A stretch of 64,000 nt of DNA from Aphrophora alni (Eukaryota > Arthropoda > Insecta > Hemiptera > Aphrophoridae), in assembly GCA_963513935.1 (NCBI GenBank), contig OY740772.1:104865989-104929988 (forward strand), read 5' to 3'. Made by a program: the position numbers and the translations under genes. Within the stretch, counting starts at the first letter, position 1; each line of letters starts with the position of its first letter. Positions 50,901-55,100 of the stretch are shown here, in pieces. Below the pieces are notes generated by a model. That model was not told the DNA's origin. It saw only the letters and a list, made by a program, of their open reading frames with translations, and searched no databases.

Positions 50901-51268
50901 TAGAAAAGTTGAAATTATGTTTTTCATGTGAAAAAGGTAACTCTGCATTGAAAAATTATTTTACTATTAAGAAATATGGTATGTAGAACATGTTAAAAAG
51001 AAAATCTCAAAGAAAAAGCAGTAACTTTCTTAGTAAACAAGTACCTCTTTGAGCTACAATGATCAGATAGTTATAATAGCTGAAAGATGGTAACTTTGTC
51101 TTTGAAACATGTGTCTTTAACATAAATATGACAGTTTATTATTCATACAATATATGCTGTCTTATTGTTAGCTACATAATTTTATTTTACCTGACATCCA
51201 TTAAGTTGAAGATCTAAAATTTTTGAATATGTACTCTTTCCTGAAGCCTGAGTTTCCAAAATTGGCAT
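7309..51268 (-). CDS. CEP131: CEP131/AZI1 (dilatory) orthologue, centriolar satellite and ciliogenesis protein, 15 exons
   Basis: Coding exons on the minus strand: 51268-51191, 47796-47677, 45753-45639, 43405-42051, 40155-40071, 37699-37633, 36884-36801, 35742-35529, 33365-33171, 33085-32880, 31021-30817, 29296-29097, 27806-27635, 18806-18643, 7462-7309. Every junction has GT-AG and all phases agree, giving 3414 nt and about 1137 residues, close to vertebrate CEP131. The family is recognised from the coiled-coil half, for example ATAEKTRRDRWIDLKTKKIK followed by ELTVKGLEPELDRM and the tail VKEAITKKDEAV...HLEKLLEQQR. The N-terminal half (residues 1-600) is Ser/Asn/Lys-rich and probably disordered; residues about 640-1130 are almost continuous coiled coil. 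Family knowledge: the protein sits at centriolar satellites and the ciliary base/transition zone and supports cilium assembly; the fly gene acts in sensory neurons and sperm. The first exon is the least certain, though an in-frame TGA lies two codons before its ATG. UTRs were not determined. Confidence 0.93.
7586..7730. repeat. Subterminal 17-bp palindromes of the piggyBac element
   Basis: GGCCAGCTGTACTGGCC, GGCCAGTAGTACTGGCC and GGCCAGCAGCACAGGCC occur within about 130 bp near the left end, and GGCCACTCCTACTGGCC lies next to the right terminal repeat (16760-16776). They may be transposase binding sites. Confidence 0.75.
7921..8251 (+). repeat. Tandem ~175-bp units, left part of the array
   Basis: Two units begin near 7921 and 8098 with GAT TTTTGTATAATTRGTAAA; the second is cut by the LTR insertion at 8251. 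Two more begin near 16331 and 16518. The units contain TTGTTTAGTTCA, TTGTTTGTTTG and AAGGTGTTCTCGTCA words. Confidence 0.8.
8252..9686 (-). repeat. 3' LTR of the nested retrotransposon
   Basis: Same length as the other LTR. One substitution was seen (TTAATTAAAAAC near 8900 against TTAATTTAAAAC near 15528). In its left part, 9215-9400, the words CGCTGGACTT and AGAACACAACCTG recur. Confidence 0.9.
9687..12986 (-). other. Non-coding interior of the LTR element with extreme strand asymmetry
   Basis: About 3.3 kb lie between the gag-like stop and the 3' LTR with no sense-strand frame of note. G is very scarce on the plus strand here (C is scarce on the sense strand), especially 10200-11500. A 32-bp phrase containing TTAAAATCGTCGCATATTTC is repeated near 10777 and 10806. 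Confidence 0.75.
12987..14717 (-). CDS. Gag-like coiled-coil protein of the LTR element
   Basis: An uninterrupted 576-codon frame starts 161 nt inside the 5' LTR edge. Residues 1-100 are acidic and Asn/Ser-rich. Residues about 145-290 form a long coiled coil of repeated KFDQNNLELKE-type units, as in some insect retrotransposon gag proteins; the C-terminal third is basic. There is no CCHC zinc knuckle and no protease motif. Because it is open over 1.7 kb in a recent insertion, it is probably under function or very young. Gag identity is inferred from position and coiled-coil style, not from a recognised capsid fold. Confidence 0.65.
   Translation of the reverse strand: METEIVNVNNNDEQVGLENHNFLNNLEPMEYTESIFGNIGQLPIEITKSNEELDEQFAQDFLDQEINSNSNSRRSSMGKISSSGSDFNGFDSDGILNSKEKCEDMNKKLVETPGVEFVEENSDKELRAEEVRVIESVENNDQGMSMEKIYEMLVKGFRQTSLDMDKKFDKNSLEFRQDNDKKFECINSRFDQNNLELKEISNKFDQNKLEINEKLEDFNIKLEQNNVKLDKIDNDLKQSKIDLRQDNLNLKEAMCKKFEEMRVELKPNYVKFEQNLKMEINVMETNNKVEIEISYCKKKVEFERINNVEGVLIENINNLDNNLDQTVAEVEINSFNETKEMSDDLIIIEDNCVNDCVQEISKIMNNGLGNKVNLEITSNVEINMSSGVGIGISNLKNKVKVNNLITKVSAVYFKKQVGHKNVEFENYVMIKFKSIFQIQEQEIKSFCEKSNFKYNFENENVEIVKEGFVMIYENGGVRIPKLIADKFRSLDSKMCERKRNVDMSVREKEKGILSILPNNNKGESFVRKGSVVMTRQDKLSMWTEVFNTRDIYKNQIMYFKIFHQFGNHRKKYIIYN
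14849..14877 (-). other. Putative primer binding site of the retrotransposon
   Basis: Immediately inside the 5' LTR the sense strand reads AATGTCGCCGCAACTGTGGG. It resembles, with mismatches, the 3' complement of lysine tRNA used by many retroelements. The first-base pattern is TGTCGCC rather than TGGCGCC, so the assignment is tentative. Confidence 0.4.
14878..16312 (-). repeat. 5' LTR of the nested retrotransposon
   Basis: 1435-bp LTR, 5' in the sense (minus) orientation. It contains a conserved GGCGCC palindrome near 15035 and an internal copy of the LTR edge plus primer-site-like sequence (14948-14986). Confidence 0.9.
16331..16640 (+). repeat. Tandem ~175-bp units, right part of the piggyBac array
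   Basis: Units starting near 16331 and 16518 match those at 7921 and 8098; the array was continuous before the LTR insertion. Confidence 0.78.
17195..17685 (+). pseudogene. pogo/Tigger transposon 3' remnant
   Basis: The plus strand reads LLQYLEEQDDDTQLAEKQML then KKQKTMFDFFLKKLSGN and a stop at about 17370, the usual C-terminal tail of pogo-class transposases. About 310 bp later CGTGGATAATCGGGAGTACACTG is a pogo-type terminal repeat, reading outward and ending near 17684. The 5' part and left terminal repeat are missing. It sits in CEP131 intron 14. Confidence 0.7.
18515..18602 (-). pseudogene. Decayed duplicate of CEP131 exon 14 segment
   Basis: The plus-strand words CTTCTCGTGTACAGTAAAGA, TTGTTGAAG, and TTTGTTAGCTCTTACTGTAATG parallel exon 14 (CTCCTCGTGTACGGCGGAGA, TTGTTGAAG, CTTGTTAGCTCTTGCTGTAATG at 18677-18742). 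Substitutions and an indel have removed the coding frame. It lies in the intron just downstream of exon 14. Confidence 0.75.
18643..18806 (-). CDS. CEP131: CEP131 coding exon 14
   Basis: 164 nt, phase 0 in and phase 2 out, donor TAG|GTAAGT. Coiled coil TCDHLQEEKCVVLKQKESKI... ending LQQVYT. A degenerate copy of its central part lies about 150 bp downstream in the gene (18515-18602). Confidence 0.9.
19190..20500 (-). mobile_element. Diverged solo-LTR-like copy of the same LTR family
   Basis: The stretch from TTTGCTCAG (19259) through GGGCGCCAGG, GCTTACCAATTT, AGGGTCGTA and TTCTTTT follows the same order of words as the LTRs at 8252 and 14878. After that only scattered similarity remains (for example GACGTGACT-like against CACGTGACT). 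Ends and target duplication were not resolved. Confidence 0.6.
20690..21875. other. Less AT-rich block of unknown origin in CEP131 intron 13
   Basis: Base composition is clearly richer in G+C than the surrounding intron. A 123-codon minus-strand open frame (21708-21337) is Cys-rich near its end (CQSCDVPAAELHLSSCKD...) but matches no family I recognise. The Harbinger transposon is inserted at its right edge and similar composition resumes at 25249. It may be an old transposon or gene fragment. Confidence 0.45.
22204..22336 (+). CDS. MADF gene exon 1
   Basis: 133 nt, phase 1 out, first half of the MADF domain. Confidence 0.85.
22204..24706 (+). CDS. Harbinger MADF-domain DNA-binding partner, 2 exons
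   Basis: Exon 1 22204-22336 and exon 2 23949-24706 join (AGCT|GTAAGT to TTTCAG|GT) into 296 residues. The ATG has a strong context (ACCATGG). Residues 1-90 are a MADF domain: LISLVYENRCLWDLKDKSYH..., AWEKVAAEMN, then KTKWRGLRDTFRKECSKI. The middle is Pro/Gln/Glu-rich; residues about 195-225 form a BESS-like tail (DYHFLLSLLPFLKKIPEHRK). Such MADF-BESS proteins bind the subterminal repeats and recruit the nuclease. The intron contains the opposite-strand nuclease exon and a (CAGA)n microsatellite. Confidence 0.88.
22446..23328 (-). CDS. Harbinger transposase exon 2, catalytic domain
   Basis: 883 nt from the acceptor at 23329 to the stop, holding all three catalytic acidic residues. It lies wholly inside the intron of the MADF gene on the opposite strand. 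Confidence 0.92.
22446..25124 (-). CDS. Harbinger transposase (HARBI1-like DDE nuclease), 2 exons
   Basis: Exon 1 25124-24823 and exon 2 23328-22446 join through GT (AAG|GTGAGT) and AG (TTTGTTTCAG) with matching phase to give 394 residues. The N-terminal part (MSKMDELDELFFLESPTLKL...) carries a helical DNA-binding-like segment around FFEYFRMTPATFEYILHGIE. The nuclease domain has the DDE triad D172 (CIDGKHIRIKCP), D262 or D263 (LLGDDAYPL) and E299 (RRCVECAFGIL). Family knowledge: the protein cuts and reinserts the element at TWA targets together with the MADF/Myb-like partner. No stop or frameshift is seen, so it may be active. Confidence 0.92.
23797..23875 (+). repeat. (CAGA)n microsatellite
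   Basis: About 19 uninterrupted tetranucleotide units just upstream of the MADF exon 2 acceptor. Confidence 0.98.
23949..24706 (+). CDS. MADF gene exon 2
   Basis: 758 nt, completes the MADF domain and holds the acidic linker and BESS-like C-terminus. It lies inside the intron of the opposite-strand nuclease gene. Confidence 0.88.
24823..25124 (-). CDS. Harbinger transposase exon 1
   Basis: 302 nt, starting at the first ATG inside the right terminal region; ends TTAAG|GTGAGT in phase 2. Confidence 0.85.
26150..26425 (-). pseudogene. Non-LTR retrotransposon reverse-transcriptase remnant
   Basis: The minus strand reads SLSQGLVLGPILFLIYTNDF then, after a frameshift, FADDTTLTFQTKSLQNL, matching RT motifs 4 and 5 (QGSVLGPLLF and FADD) of jockey/CR1-like elements. 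Stops and shifts show decay. Downstream minus-strand sequence to about 25690 may be the rest of the same element. Confidence 0.75.
26460..27228. mobile_element. pogo/Tigger-like MITE
   Basis: Ends CAGTGAAACTTCC and GGAAGTTTCACTG are perfect inverted repeats flanked by TA (26458-26459, 27229-27230). Subterminal words AACACTTCTARATAGCGGACA recur on both sides (near 26480, 26620 and 27165). The 769-bp interior has no transposase. Confidence 0.9.
27635..27806 (-). CDS. CEP131: CEP131 coding exon 13
   Basis: 172 nt, phase 2 in and phase 0 out. Coiled coil RLKETYEGEIQELETSLKEL... ending ECTKLKQ. The following 8.8-kb intron contains several transposons. Confidence 0.91.
28129..28852. mobile_element. 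hAT MITE with 8-bp target duplication
   Basis: Ends CAGTGGTGGCGATA and CAGTGGCGGCGATA (inverted) form 14-bp terminal repeats with one mismatch. The target duplication GAGGACAC is at 28121-28128 and 28853-28860. The 724-bp interior is much richer in G+C than the host intron and non-coding. It lies in CEP131 intron 12. Confidence 0.92.
29097..29296 (-). CDS. CEP131: CEP131 coding exon 12
   Basis: 200 nt, phase 0 in and phase 2 out, donor CAA|GTGAGT. It encodes EEIKKLHDIVESEKEVWMTR... and RERDRHIEMIIRKLE, matching the conserved family motif of a charged run followed by an IE(L/M)xIxxLE helix. Confidence 0.92.
29297..30816. other. CEP131 intron 11
   Basis: AT-rich, no element or gene recognised. 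Confidence 0.5.
30817..31021 (-). CDS. CEP131: CEP131 coding exon 11
   Basis: 205 nt, phase 2 in and phase 0 out. It is an E/K/R/Q-rich coiled coil (LELEVGELEKSYQEQRKRML...). Confidence 0.9.
31022..32879. other. CEP131 intron 10 with long (TA)n microsatellite
   Basis: Mostly AT-rich unique-looking sequence; a (TA)n run at about 32654-32740 is interrupted once by ACAGT. Confidence 0.7.
32880..33085 (-). CDS. CEP131: CEP131 coding exon 10
   Basis: 206 nt, phase 0 in and phase 2 out, donor CAG|GTAAGT. It begins ELTVKGLEPELDRM, diagnostic of the family, and continues as charged coiled coil. Confidence 0.94.
33171..33365 (-). CDS. CEP131: CEP131 coding exon 9
   Basis: 195 nt, phase 0 on both sides. 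It encodes ILNEKRQLAEQCEKIV... to WIDLKTKKIK, the most strongly conserved stretch of the CEP131 family. Confidence 0.94.
33366..35528. other. CEP131 intron 8
   Basis: AT-rich. The part 35265-35480 has phrases common in the 3' tails of insect repeats (CCATTTTGACTTTTTGAATT, CCAAATTTCATG) and a similar tone recurs near 34560-34680 and 41750-41880, so these may be old copies of one dispersed repeat; I cannot name it. Confidence 0.4.
35529..35742 (-). CDS. CEP131: CEP131 coding exon 8, start of coiled coil
   Basis: 214 nt, phase 2 in and phase 0 out. The acceptor TGTAG at 35744-35743 is the one that keeps the frame; a closer CAG would not. It encodes ADLAQTVMKLTLQIEELNAS... and ends in KFIDQ, the family's first long helix. 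A decayed copy of part of this exon lies just upstream (35768-35855). Confidence 0.9.
35768..35855 (-). pseudogene. Decayed duplicate of CEP131 exon 8 segment
   Basis: The plus strand reads CTTCAAGACTTG, TCTTCTTCTATTTGTGAAGTTAG and TTATTACTGTCTAGTTAAG, paralleling exon 8 (CTTCAAGACTTG, TTCTTCTATTTGTAAAGTCAG, TCATTACTGTCTGTGCTAAG at 35626-35688). It carries substitutions and a roughly 20-bp insertion and has no splice role that I can see. Confidence 0.72.
36801..36884 (-). CDS. CEP131: CEP131 coding exon 7
   Basis: 84 nt, phase 2 on both sides, acceptor TTATTACAG and donor GAA|GTAAGG. It encodes EILNFLDEVDRSSTVETFTH, a conserved segment just before the coiled-coil half. Confidence 0.86.
37633..37699 (-). 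CDS. CEP131: CEP131 coding exon 6
   Basis: 67 nt, phase 1 in and phase 2 out, acceptor TTGTTCACAG and donor TAG|GTTAGT. It encodes a Ser/Thr-rich linker (LLKTSSVVSSPVKTISTSSS). It is small and poorly conserved; phase fit with both neighbours is the main support. Confidence 0.78.
37700..40070. other. CEP131 intron 5
   Basis: Holds a G-run (about 38846-38861), a less AT-rich tract 38860-39650 of unknown origin and a probable Tc1-like scrap near 39710-39820. Confidence 0.5.
39710..39822 (+). pseudogene. Possible Tc1/mariner transposase fragment
   Basis: The plus strand reads LCNDESQFYFMHRHDSVQIQ and then a Trp/Arg pair, resembling the (F)SDESRF...D...VWR motif around the second catalytic Asp of Tc1-like transposases. 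It is short and isolated. Confidence 0.4.
40071..40155 (-). CDS. CEP131: CEP131 coding exon 5
   Basis: 85 nt, phase 0 in and phase 1 out, acceptor TTAATTAG and donor CAT|GTGAGT. It encodes an acidic segment (ESIRGGEGASYEDIVSIL...). Confidence 0.85.
40681..40899. repeat. Foldback element, ~107-bp arms, ribozyme-like fourth copy
   Basis: A nearly perfect palindrome centred at 40789 with arms from TTTAAAGATAATAAAACACA to its complement at 40899. Each arm carries, reading outward, AGCC...GAAACCATTG...GGCT, a layout like the hammerhead-like copies elsewhere in the window but with a non-matching core. It lies in CEP131 intron 4. Confidence 0.85.
41886..41925. repeat. (TA)n microsatellite
   Basis: About 20 TA units in CEP131 intron 4. 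Confidence 0.95.
42051..43405 (-). CDS. CEP131: CEP131 coding exon 4, long low-complexity exon
   Basis: At 1355 nt this is by far the largest exon, phase 1 in and phase 0 out. It encodes residues 105-556, mostly Ser, Asn, Asp and Lys with little predicted structure, except for a more ordered patch around MDDIIAFKFQRWFPDS near its start. A small upstream extension of the open frame (to 43418) is removed by the acceptor TTTGTTGCAG. The length and open frame on an AT-rich background support it as real coding sequence. Confidence 0.9.
43406..45638. other. CEP131 intron 3 with poly(A) tract
   Basis: AT-rich; a 32-base A run at about 44966-44997 may mark the 3' end of a retroposed copy, but no flanking duplication or recognisable element was found. 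Confidence 0.45.
45639..45753 (-). CDS. CEP131: CEP131 coding exon 3
   Basis: 115 nt, phase 0 in and phase 1 out, acceptor CACTGTGTGACAG-type and donor CAG|GTAAAC. It continues the basic N-terminal segment (GSGDKLKTMPSWSRPQSAG). Confidence 0.87.
47182..47403. repeat. Inverted-repeat element with hammerhead-like core
   Basis: Arms of about 90 bp (47182-47278 and 47310-47403) contain TCAAGTCGATAGTA, TAATGGCTACATG and CTGCCATAGGCAG; about 30 bp separates them. The right arm contains the ribozyme-like segment 47306-47346. It lies in CEP131 intron 2. Confidence 0.88.
47306..47346 (+). ncRNA. Type I hammerhead-ribozyme-like motif (perfect CUGAUGA core)
   Basis: In order: stem I 5' strand TGGC (47306-47309), core CTGATGA (47310-47316), stem II CTGCC/TAT/GGCAG (47319-47331), GAAA (47333-47336), palindromic helix III CATG (47337-47340), UA cleavage dinucleotide (47341-47342) and stem I 3' strand GCCA (47343-47346). 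Deviations from textbook form: two unpaired bases (TA) after the core and one (C) before GAAA, and a helix III that would only form between two molecules, as proposed for dimeric hammerheads of Penelope-like elements. Activity is untested. Confidence 0.55.
47677..47796 (-). CDS. CEP131: CEP131 coding exon 2
   Basis: 120 nt, phase 0 on both sides, acceptor TTTTCTAG and donor CAG|GTTGG. It encodes 40 basic, proline- and serine-rich residues including RPKRPMSAIPAIGYQ. Confidence 0.85.
47990..48290 (+). pseudogene. LINE C-terminal remnant
   Basis: The plus strand reads FNLAESPLCKQYNSEIETVE then QILLECTCCQNP, matching the zinc-binding tail after the reverse transcriptase/RNase H of jockey- or R1-like non-LTR elements (SPLCxxC...E(T/S)xEHxLxEC). 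Upstream frames are broken. Confidence 0.65.
50120..50377 (-). CDS. Unassigned 85-codon open frame in CEP131 intron 1
   Basis: The frame MQDIWYFASGAYGATVCQIP... with HPSLVHAFFRTMSVLCDTSK in the middle uses a more balanced codon mix than the AT-rich intron around it, and TTTTAATGTTAG|G just upstream could act as an acceptor. Phase and sequence do not fit CEP131, and I recognise no family. It could be an exon of a nested or alternative transcript, or a transposon piece. Confidence 0.25.
   Translation of the reverse strand: MQDIWYFASGAYGATVCQIPNSVLLAEHPSLVHAFFRTMSVLCDTSKEAFIRLFYVLRLANVWCSHYYSLTILIDLLLLLLLMQA
50501..51071. mobile_element. Foldback element with 5S-rRNA-like centre
   Basis: Arms of about 140 bp read ACTATC...AAGAAAGTTACTG...GTTAAAAA...GGTATGT on one strand and its diverged complement at the other end (50501-50645 against 50920-51071). 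Between them are the 5S-like segment at 50707-50757 and a small TA hairpin (50819-50846). Confidence 0.7.
50707..50757 (+). pseudogene. 5S rRNA-derived fragment (internal promoter region)
   Basis: TAATACTTGGATGGGTGACC followed by ACTTGGGAAATACTGCAC closely follows the intermediate element and box C of 5S rRNA genes (GTACTTGGATGGGAGACC, CCTGGGAATACC). The 5' half with box A is not seen. This resembles the head of 5S-derived SINEs. Confidence 0.7.
51191..51268 (-). CDS. CEP131: CEP131 coding exon 1
   Basis: The ATG at 51268 is preceded two codons upstream by an in-frame TGA, so this is the first possible start in this frame. It codes for 26 residues (MPILETQASGKSTYSKILDL...) and ends in CAG|GTAAAA, phase 0, matching the phase-0 acceptor of the next exon at 47796. 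The start is an inference from phase and stop context; the N-terminus is poorly conserved in the family. Confidence 0.7.
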
Positions 51269-51977
51269 GATTCAATTGTAGACATTGAAGATTAAAATTG
51301 TAGACTATTCAAGATATTAGACTAACTTTTAAGTTTTTAAAAACGTGAATGTTAATAAGTTATAGTTAATCACCTTATCTGCTTAGCTTCAAATTAATAT
51401 CCACAGCTACCACTTTTATCTTTAATTATTTCACCTTCCATGTTTTGAAATGGTTGCCAAGCAACACCAAGGAATTTTTATTTCTAAAACTAAAATATCA
51501 CGATCAAGAACCAAATTTAGATTGACGTTATGAAAGACAGAAAATTACATTATATAAAGTGATAACATAAATTACTAAAAACATAATTTTCCCACTAGCA
51601 TCTAAGAATTTTGAAAGTATTTATACAAAATAAATAAAACCAGATTTTGAAATATGTCAGTCAGTTAGTAAAGTTGTCAGCTGTCACTTGTCAATTGAGA
51701 GTATTGAGACTTGAGACCTTTGATTTGCGACAATCTGAGTTTAGTAGTTAGTTTAGTTGGTTGGGTTGGTAATATGACTAGCGGACTAGCTATAGCTGTA
51801 GTTTGGTTTGGTAATTGGTACTCTTGGTAGTAGGTTATTAAATTTCGACATCATTTTACGCCGTACATTTTAAAGGAACAAGCTGTTTTGAAACTCGTTA
51901 AATAGTGCTTTGTCATTGATTTAATTAATAATAACTTTAATTTTAAGGGTTATATAAATTACTTGCTCAATCACACA
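51269..51977. promoter_or_regulatory. Divergent intergenic region between CEP131 and the CARHSP1-like gene
   Basis: The two start codons are 709 bp apart on opposite strands, so this interval must hold both 5' UTRs and probably a shared bidirectional promoter. The part from about 51655 to 51860 is less AT-rich than its surroundings and holds repeated GTCAGT/GTCAGCTGTCA-type words that could be initiators. I see no clear TATA box. The promoter role is inferred from gene arrangement only. Confidence 0.5.
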
Positions 51978-52108
51978 ATGGACCCGTTAAACATAAATAT
52001 CCCGAAAAGTGAACATAACCCTCAACCTCCAGTGCAGACACCAGAATGTAGTCCTCGTTTACATGTACCAAGTCCCATTATAACAAGACGAACAAGGACC
52101 GATTCCAT
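51978..52108 (+). CDS. CARHSP1: CARHSP1-like exon 1
   Basis: Context CACACAATGG at the ATG; encodes MDPLNINIPKSEHNPQPP... and ends in TCCAT|GTAAGT, phase 2. Confidence 0.88.
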
Positions 52109-55100
52109 GTAAGTACCTTTTTCTGTCTTCTTCCAAACACTTTTTTTTTAAATGGCGATAAATTAGTTTTCATTATAAATATTTTAGTAAAAGGCGTAAG
52201 AAAATATTGTTTGAAATTATAATTAAACCTAGGCTACATAACCTACTAGGTACCTAGTTTGATGTAATTACTTTAGGTAGCTATATCCTATTTCAATTTT
52301 CATTTTCCGACAAAAAGAAAAAAAATTGACAAATTTGCTGTTACAGTAAAAGTGGAATTTCTAAAAATACACCAATTTCTACAGAATCTTTAAGAAATAT
52401 TTGTTTTTGAAACCTACAATGTCTAAAAGAATACAAGTCATGTGTTATAATGATCAGTTACTACTGCTATTCAAGGTTCCATCTCTTTAACTATAGGGTA
52501 AATATGCAGGAGAGTTGTCTGATCGATTTAAGATTAAAATCTCGTCAATCGTCTTCAAAATAGCATTTTTTTCCATCAATTCAACACTCTTTTTCAATGC
52601 TGTGGTTTTTTATCTCTCACAATTCATTAATTACTTAACAATCTTAGAAATTAACAAATTTGTAACATATTCAATCATATATAGCCATATTAAAATCACT
52701 TGTGGGGCGCCTGCACACTTCATTCACTTAGGCTATACAGGTTGATATTACTACGCTTCTATGATATAAGATTCATGATGGCTAGGTCTCTGAAACCCAG
52801 ACCTAGTAAAAGAAATATAGGTAAATTAAGGTAAATATATATATATATATATATATAATCCTAGACCTTTCTTGACCTGTGTAGTTCTTTCACTAGGTGT
52901 GGTTAGGTATCATTGATACTAAATGATATCTAGTTTGACAGTAATTAATAGTTTGTCAGTTCTTAAAAAAGAACTATTTGCGAGGAATAAAAATCTATAG
53001 ATTTGACTTACAATTCATGAAATATTTTTCGAAATAACCTCAAATTGCCATAAAACAGTAATTTTAAATCACTGTTTTCGGACAGAAATATTATTGTGAA
53101 ATGTAAAAAGTGAAGAGCGTTGTTAAGAAGTATCGAAATGATGGATAAAACGCTATTTTGAAGAGGAATTGCAGAGATATCTTACTTAAATTGATCGGAC
53201 AACTCCTTCATATTAACCAACTATAGGTTGTTCTGTCATTAGCGAATCTAAGTAGGTACTGTATTTATGACTTTTTCAATATGTTCATCCTCCCTCCCCC
53301 AGTAGGTAAATGTCCAGTTCATACCCTGTCGCAACAGATTTAATATAGTAATTTCATGAAATTGTGTTTTATATACATCATTATTAAACAATTGGATCAT
53401 CTATTTCATGAGACTTAGTTCACAATGATTCTGAAATCATATGTAGTAATATTTACCTGTTATAGAAGACAGTTAATACATCTAAAGACACGCTATTCTA
53501 TTAGCTATGAAACCTGGATGCATAGGCTCATTGTGTATTCTGAACATTGAATGCAAACTTTTAAATTGCTCTTTTTTATATATTTAATATCCGTGATCAC
53601 AGATAGTGTGATATGCTCTGAATCCTCCATATTAATAATTTAATTTCAAATTTTTAACTTCAATAAACTTACGAAAGGTTTGGCAAGGTGGTTATATGAA
53701 TAAATGTGTGGCCAGGTGGCTATATATATATATATATATAGCTACCTGGCCGAGCCTGTCATGATATAATTATATCGCAAAGTAAGCTAATTATTAGCTT
53801 CAAAATGTACGACAGGCAACCTGGACAAACCTGTTGTGATATGAAATAGCGATCTAGTATGTAGTCATTGTGTAATGTAGATGCGTCAAACCATATGCTA
53901 TTAACATTGCCATTATGTTTTAACCTATAAATAATTATATAGAATATGTATTATTTTTTAAATTGTTCCACTACAGTTATTAGCTTACTTCATAACCTTT
54001 TCTAATTAGTATAATTTTGAGAGTCGGAATCATACTTTTTTTTTCAATCTGAACTGATAGTTCTTCCTCGTTGAAACTGATCTGTGGTGCTCTTTATTTT
54101 GTCTTATGGTCATTTTTGTGTCCAATTAGCCTACTTTCTTATGGTATACAAATTCTGGTATACTTTTATCCAACCTGTATACTGTAATTAATATACTTTA
54201 CTCAGATATTTGCCATCATTTATATATTAATATATGACATTTAAAAAGTGTAAATCAACTCTCATTATCGAGTGTTAAACCTAAAGAATAAAAGGAAAAA
54301 CACTGAACATAGCCTAGTACTCTAGAGCCATGTTAAAAACTAAATCTATAATTTAAGAAAATTTGTTTAAATATAATTTTGTAAATTTATTTTAATCCAA
54401 ATTAGGTAATTATATAGATTAGCAGTTACAGTTAATTTTCATTGTTAATCCTTTAACTACATAGCCTACCTTTATTCTTAAGCATTGTTTATTTCTTCAA
54501 TGCAGGGTTTACTTTTTAATCGAAAAATCATAATTTAAAAACTACGAAATCCACCTATTTATAGGTTATATATATAATTGCAATTCTTCACATACACGTC
54601 GCAATTTCTTCCTTGCAGCTGTGAAATTATATCGCCCTAAATATTAAGGTAAGCACAGTTATTGACCTGAACGACAGGTTTGCCCAGATGGCTATGTATA
54701 GGTTTAGCCAGGTGGCCAAACTTGTCGTTTTATATATATGTATATATATATAGTCACCAGAAAAAAGACATAGTACTACGGAATATTCACAGAGCTAACC
54801 TTACCTAACCTATCTTTGACGAAAAAAAAGTAGGTAAGTTTATATTATTTTAAAACAATGAAATAATATGTCATCAAGCTTTACGTGTTGCATAGACATT
54901 GAACGTCATTAAGTCTGATCAATAGTCGATATTGACTTTATTGTACAATATATAGAAGCTTGTCATCTGTAATTACTTCAGTGACAGCAATTTCATAGAT
55001 TACAATTGGAAATCTAGGCTAGCTCACCGGATATGCTTATAAATAACTTTTAATATGTTACTCACCGCCAGCAATCCTTTTTTTGAAGTTTTTCCTTCAG

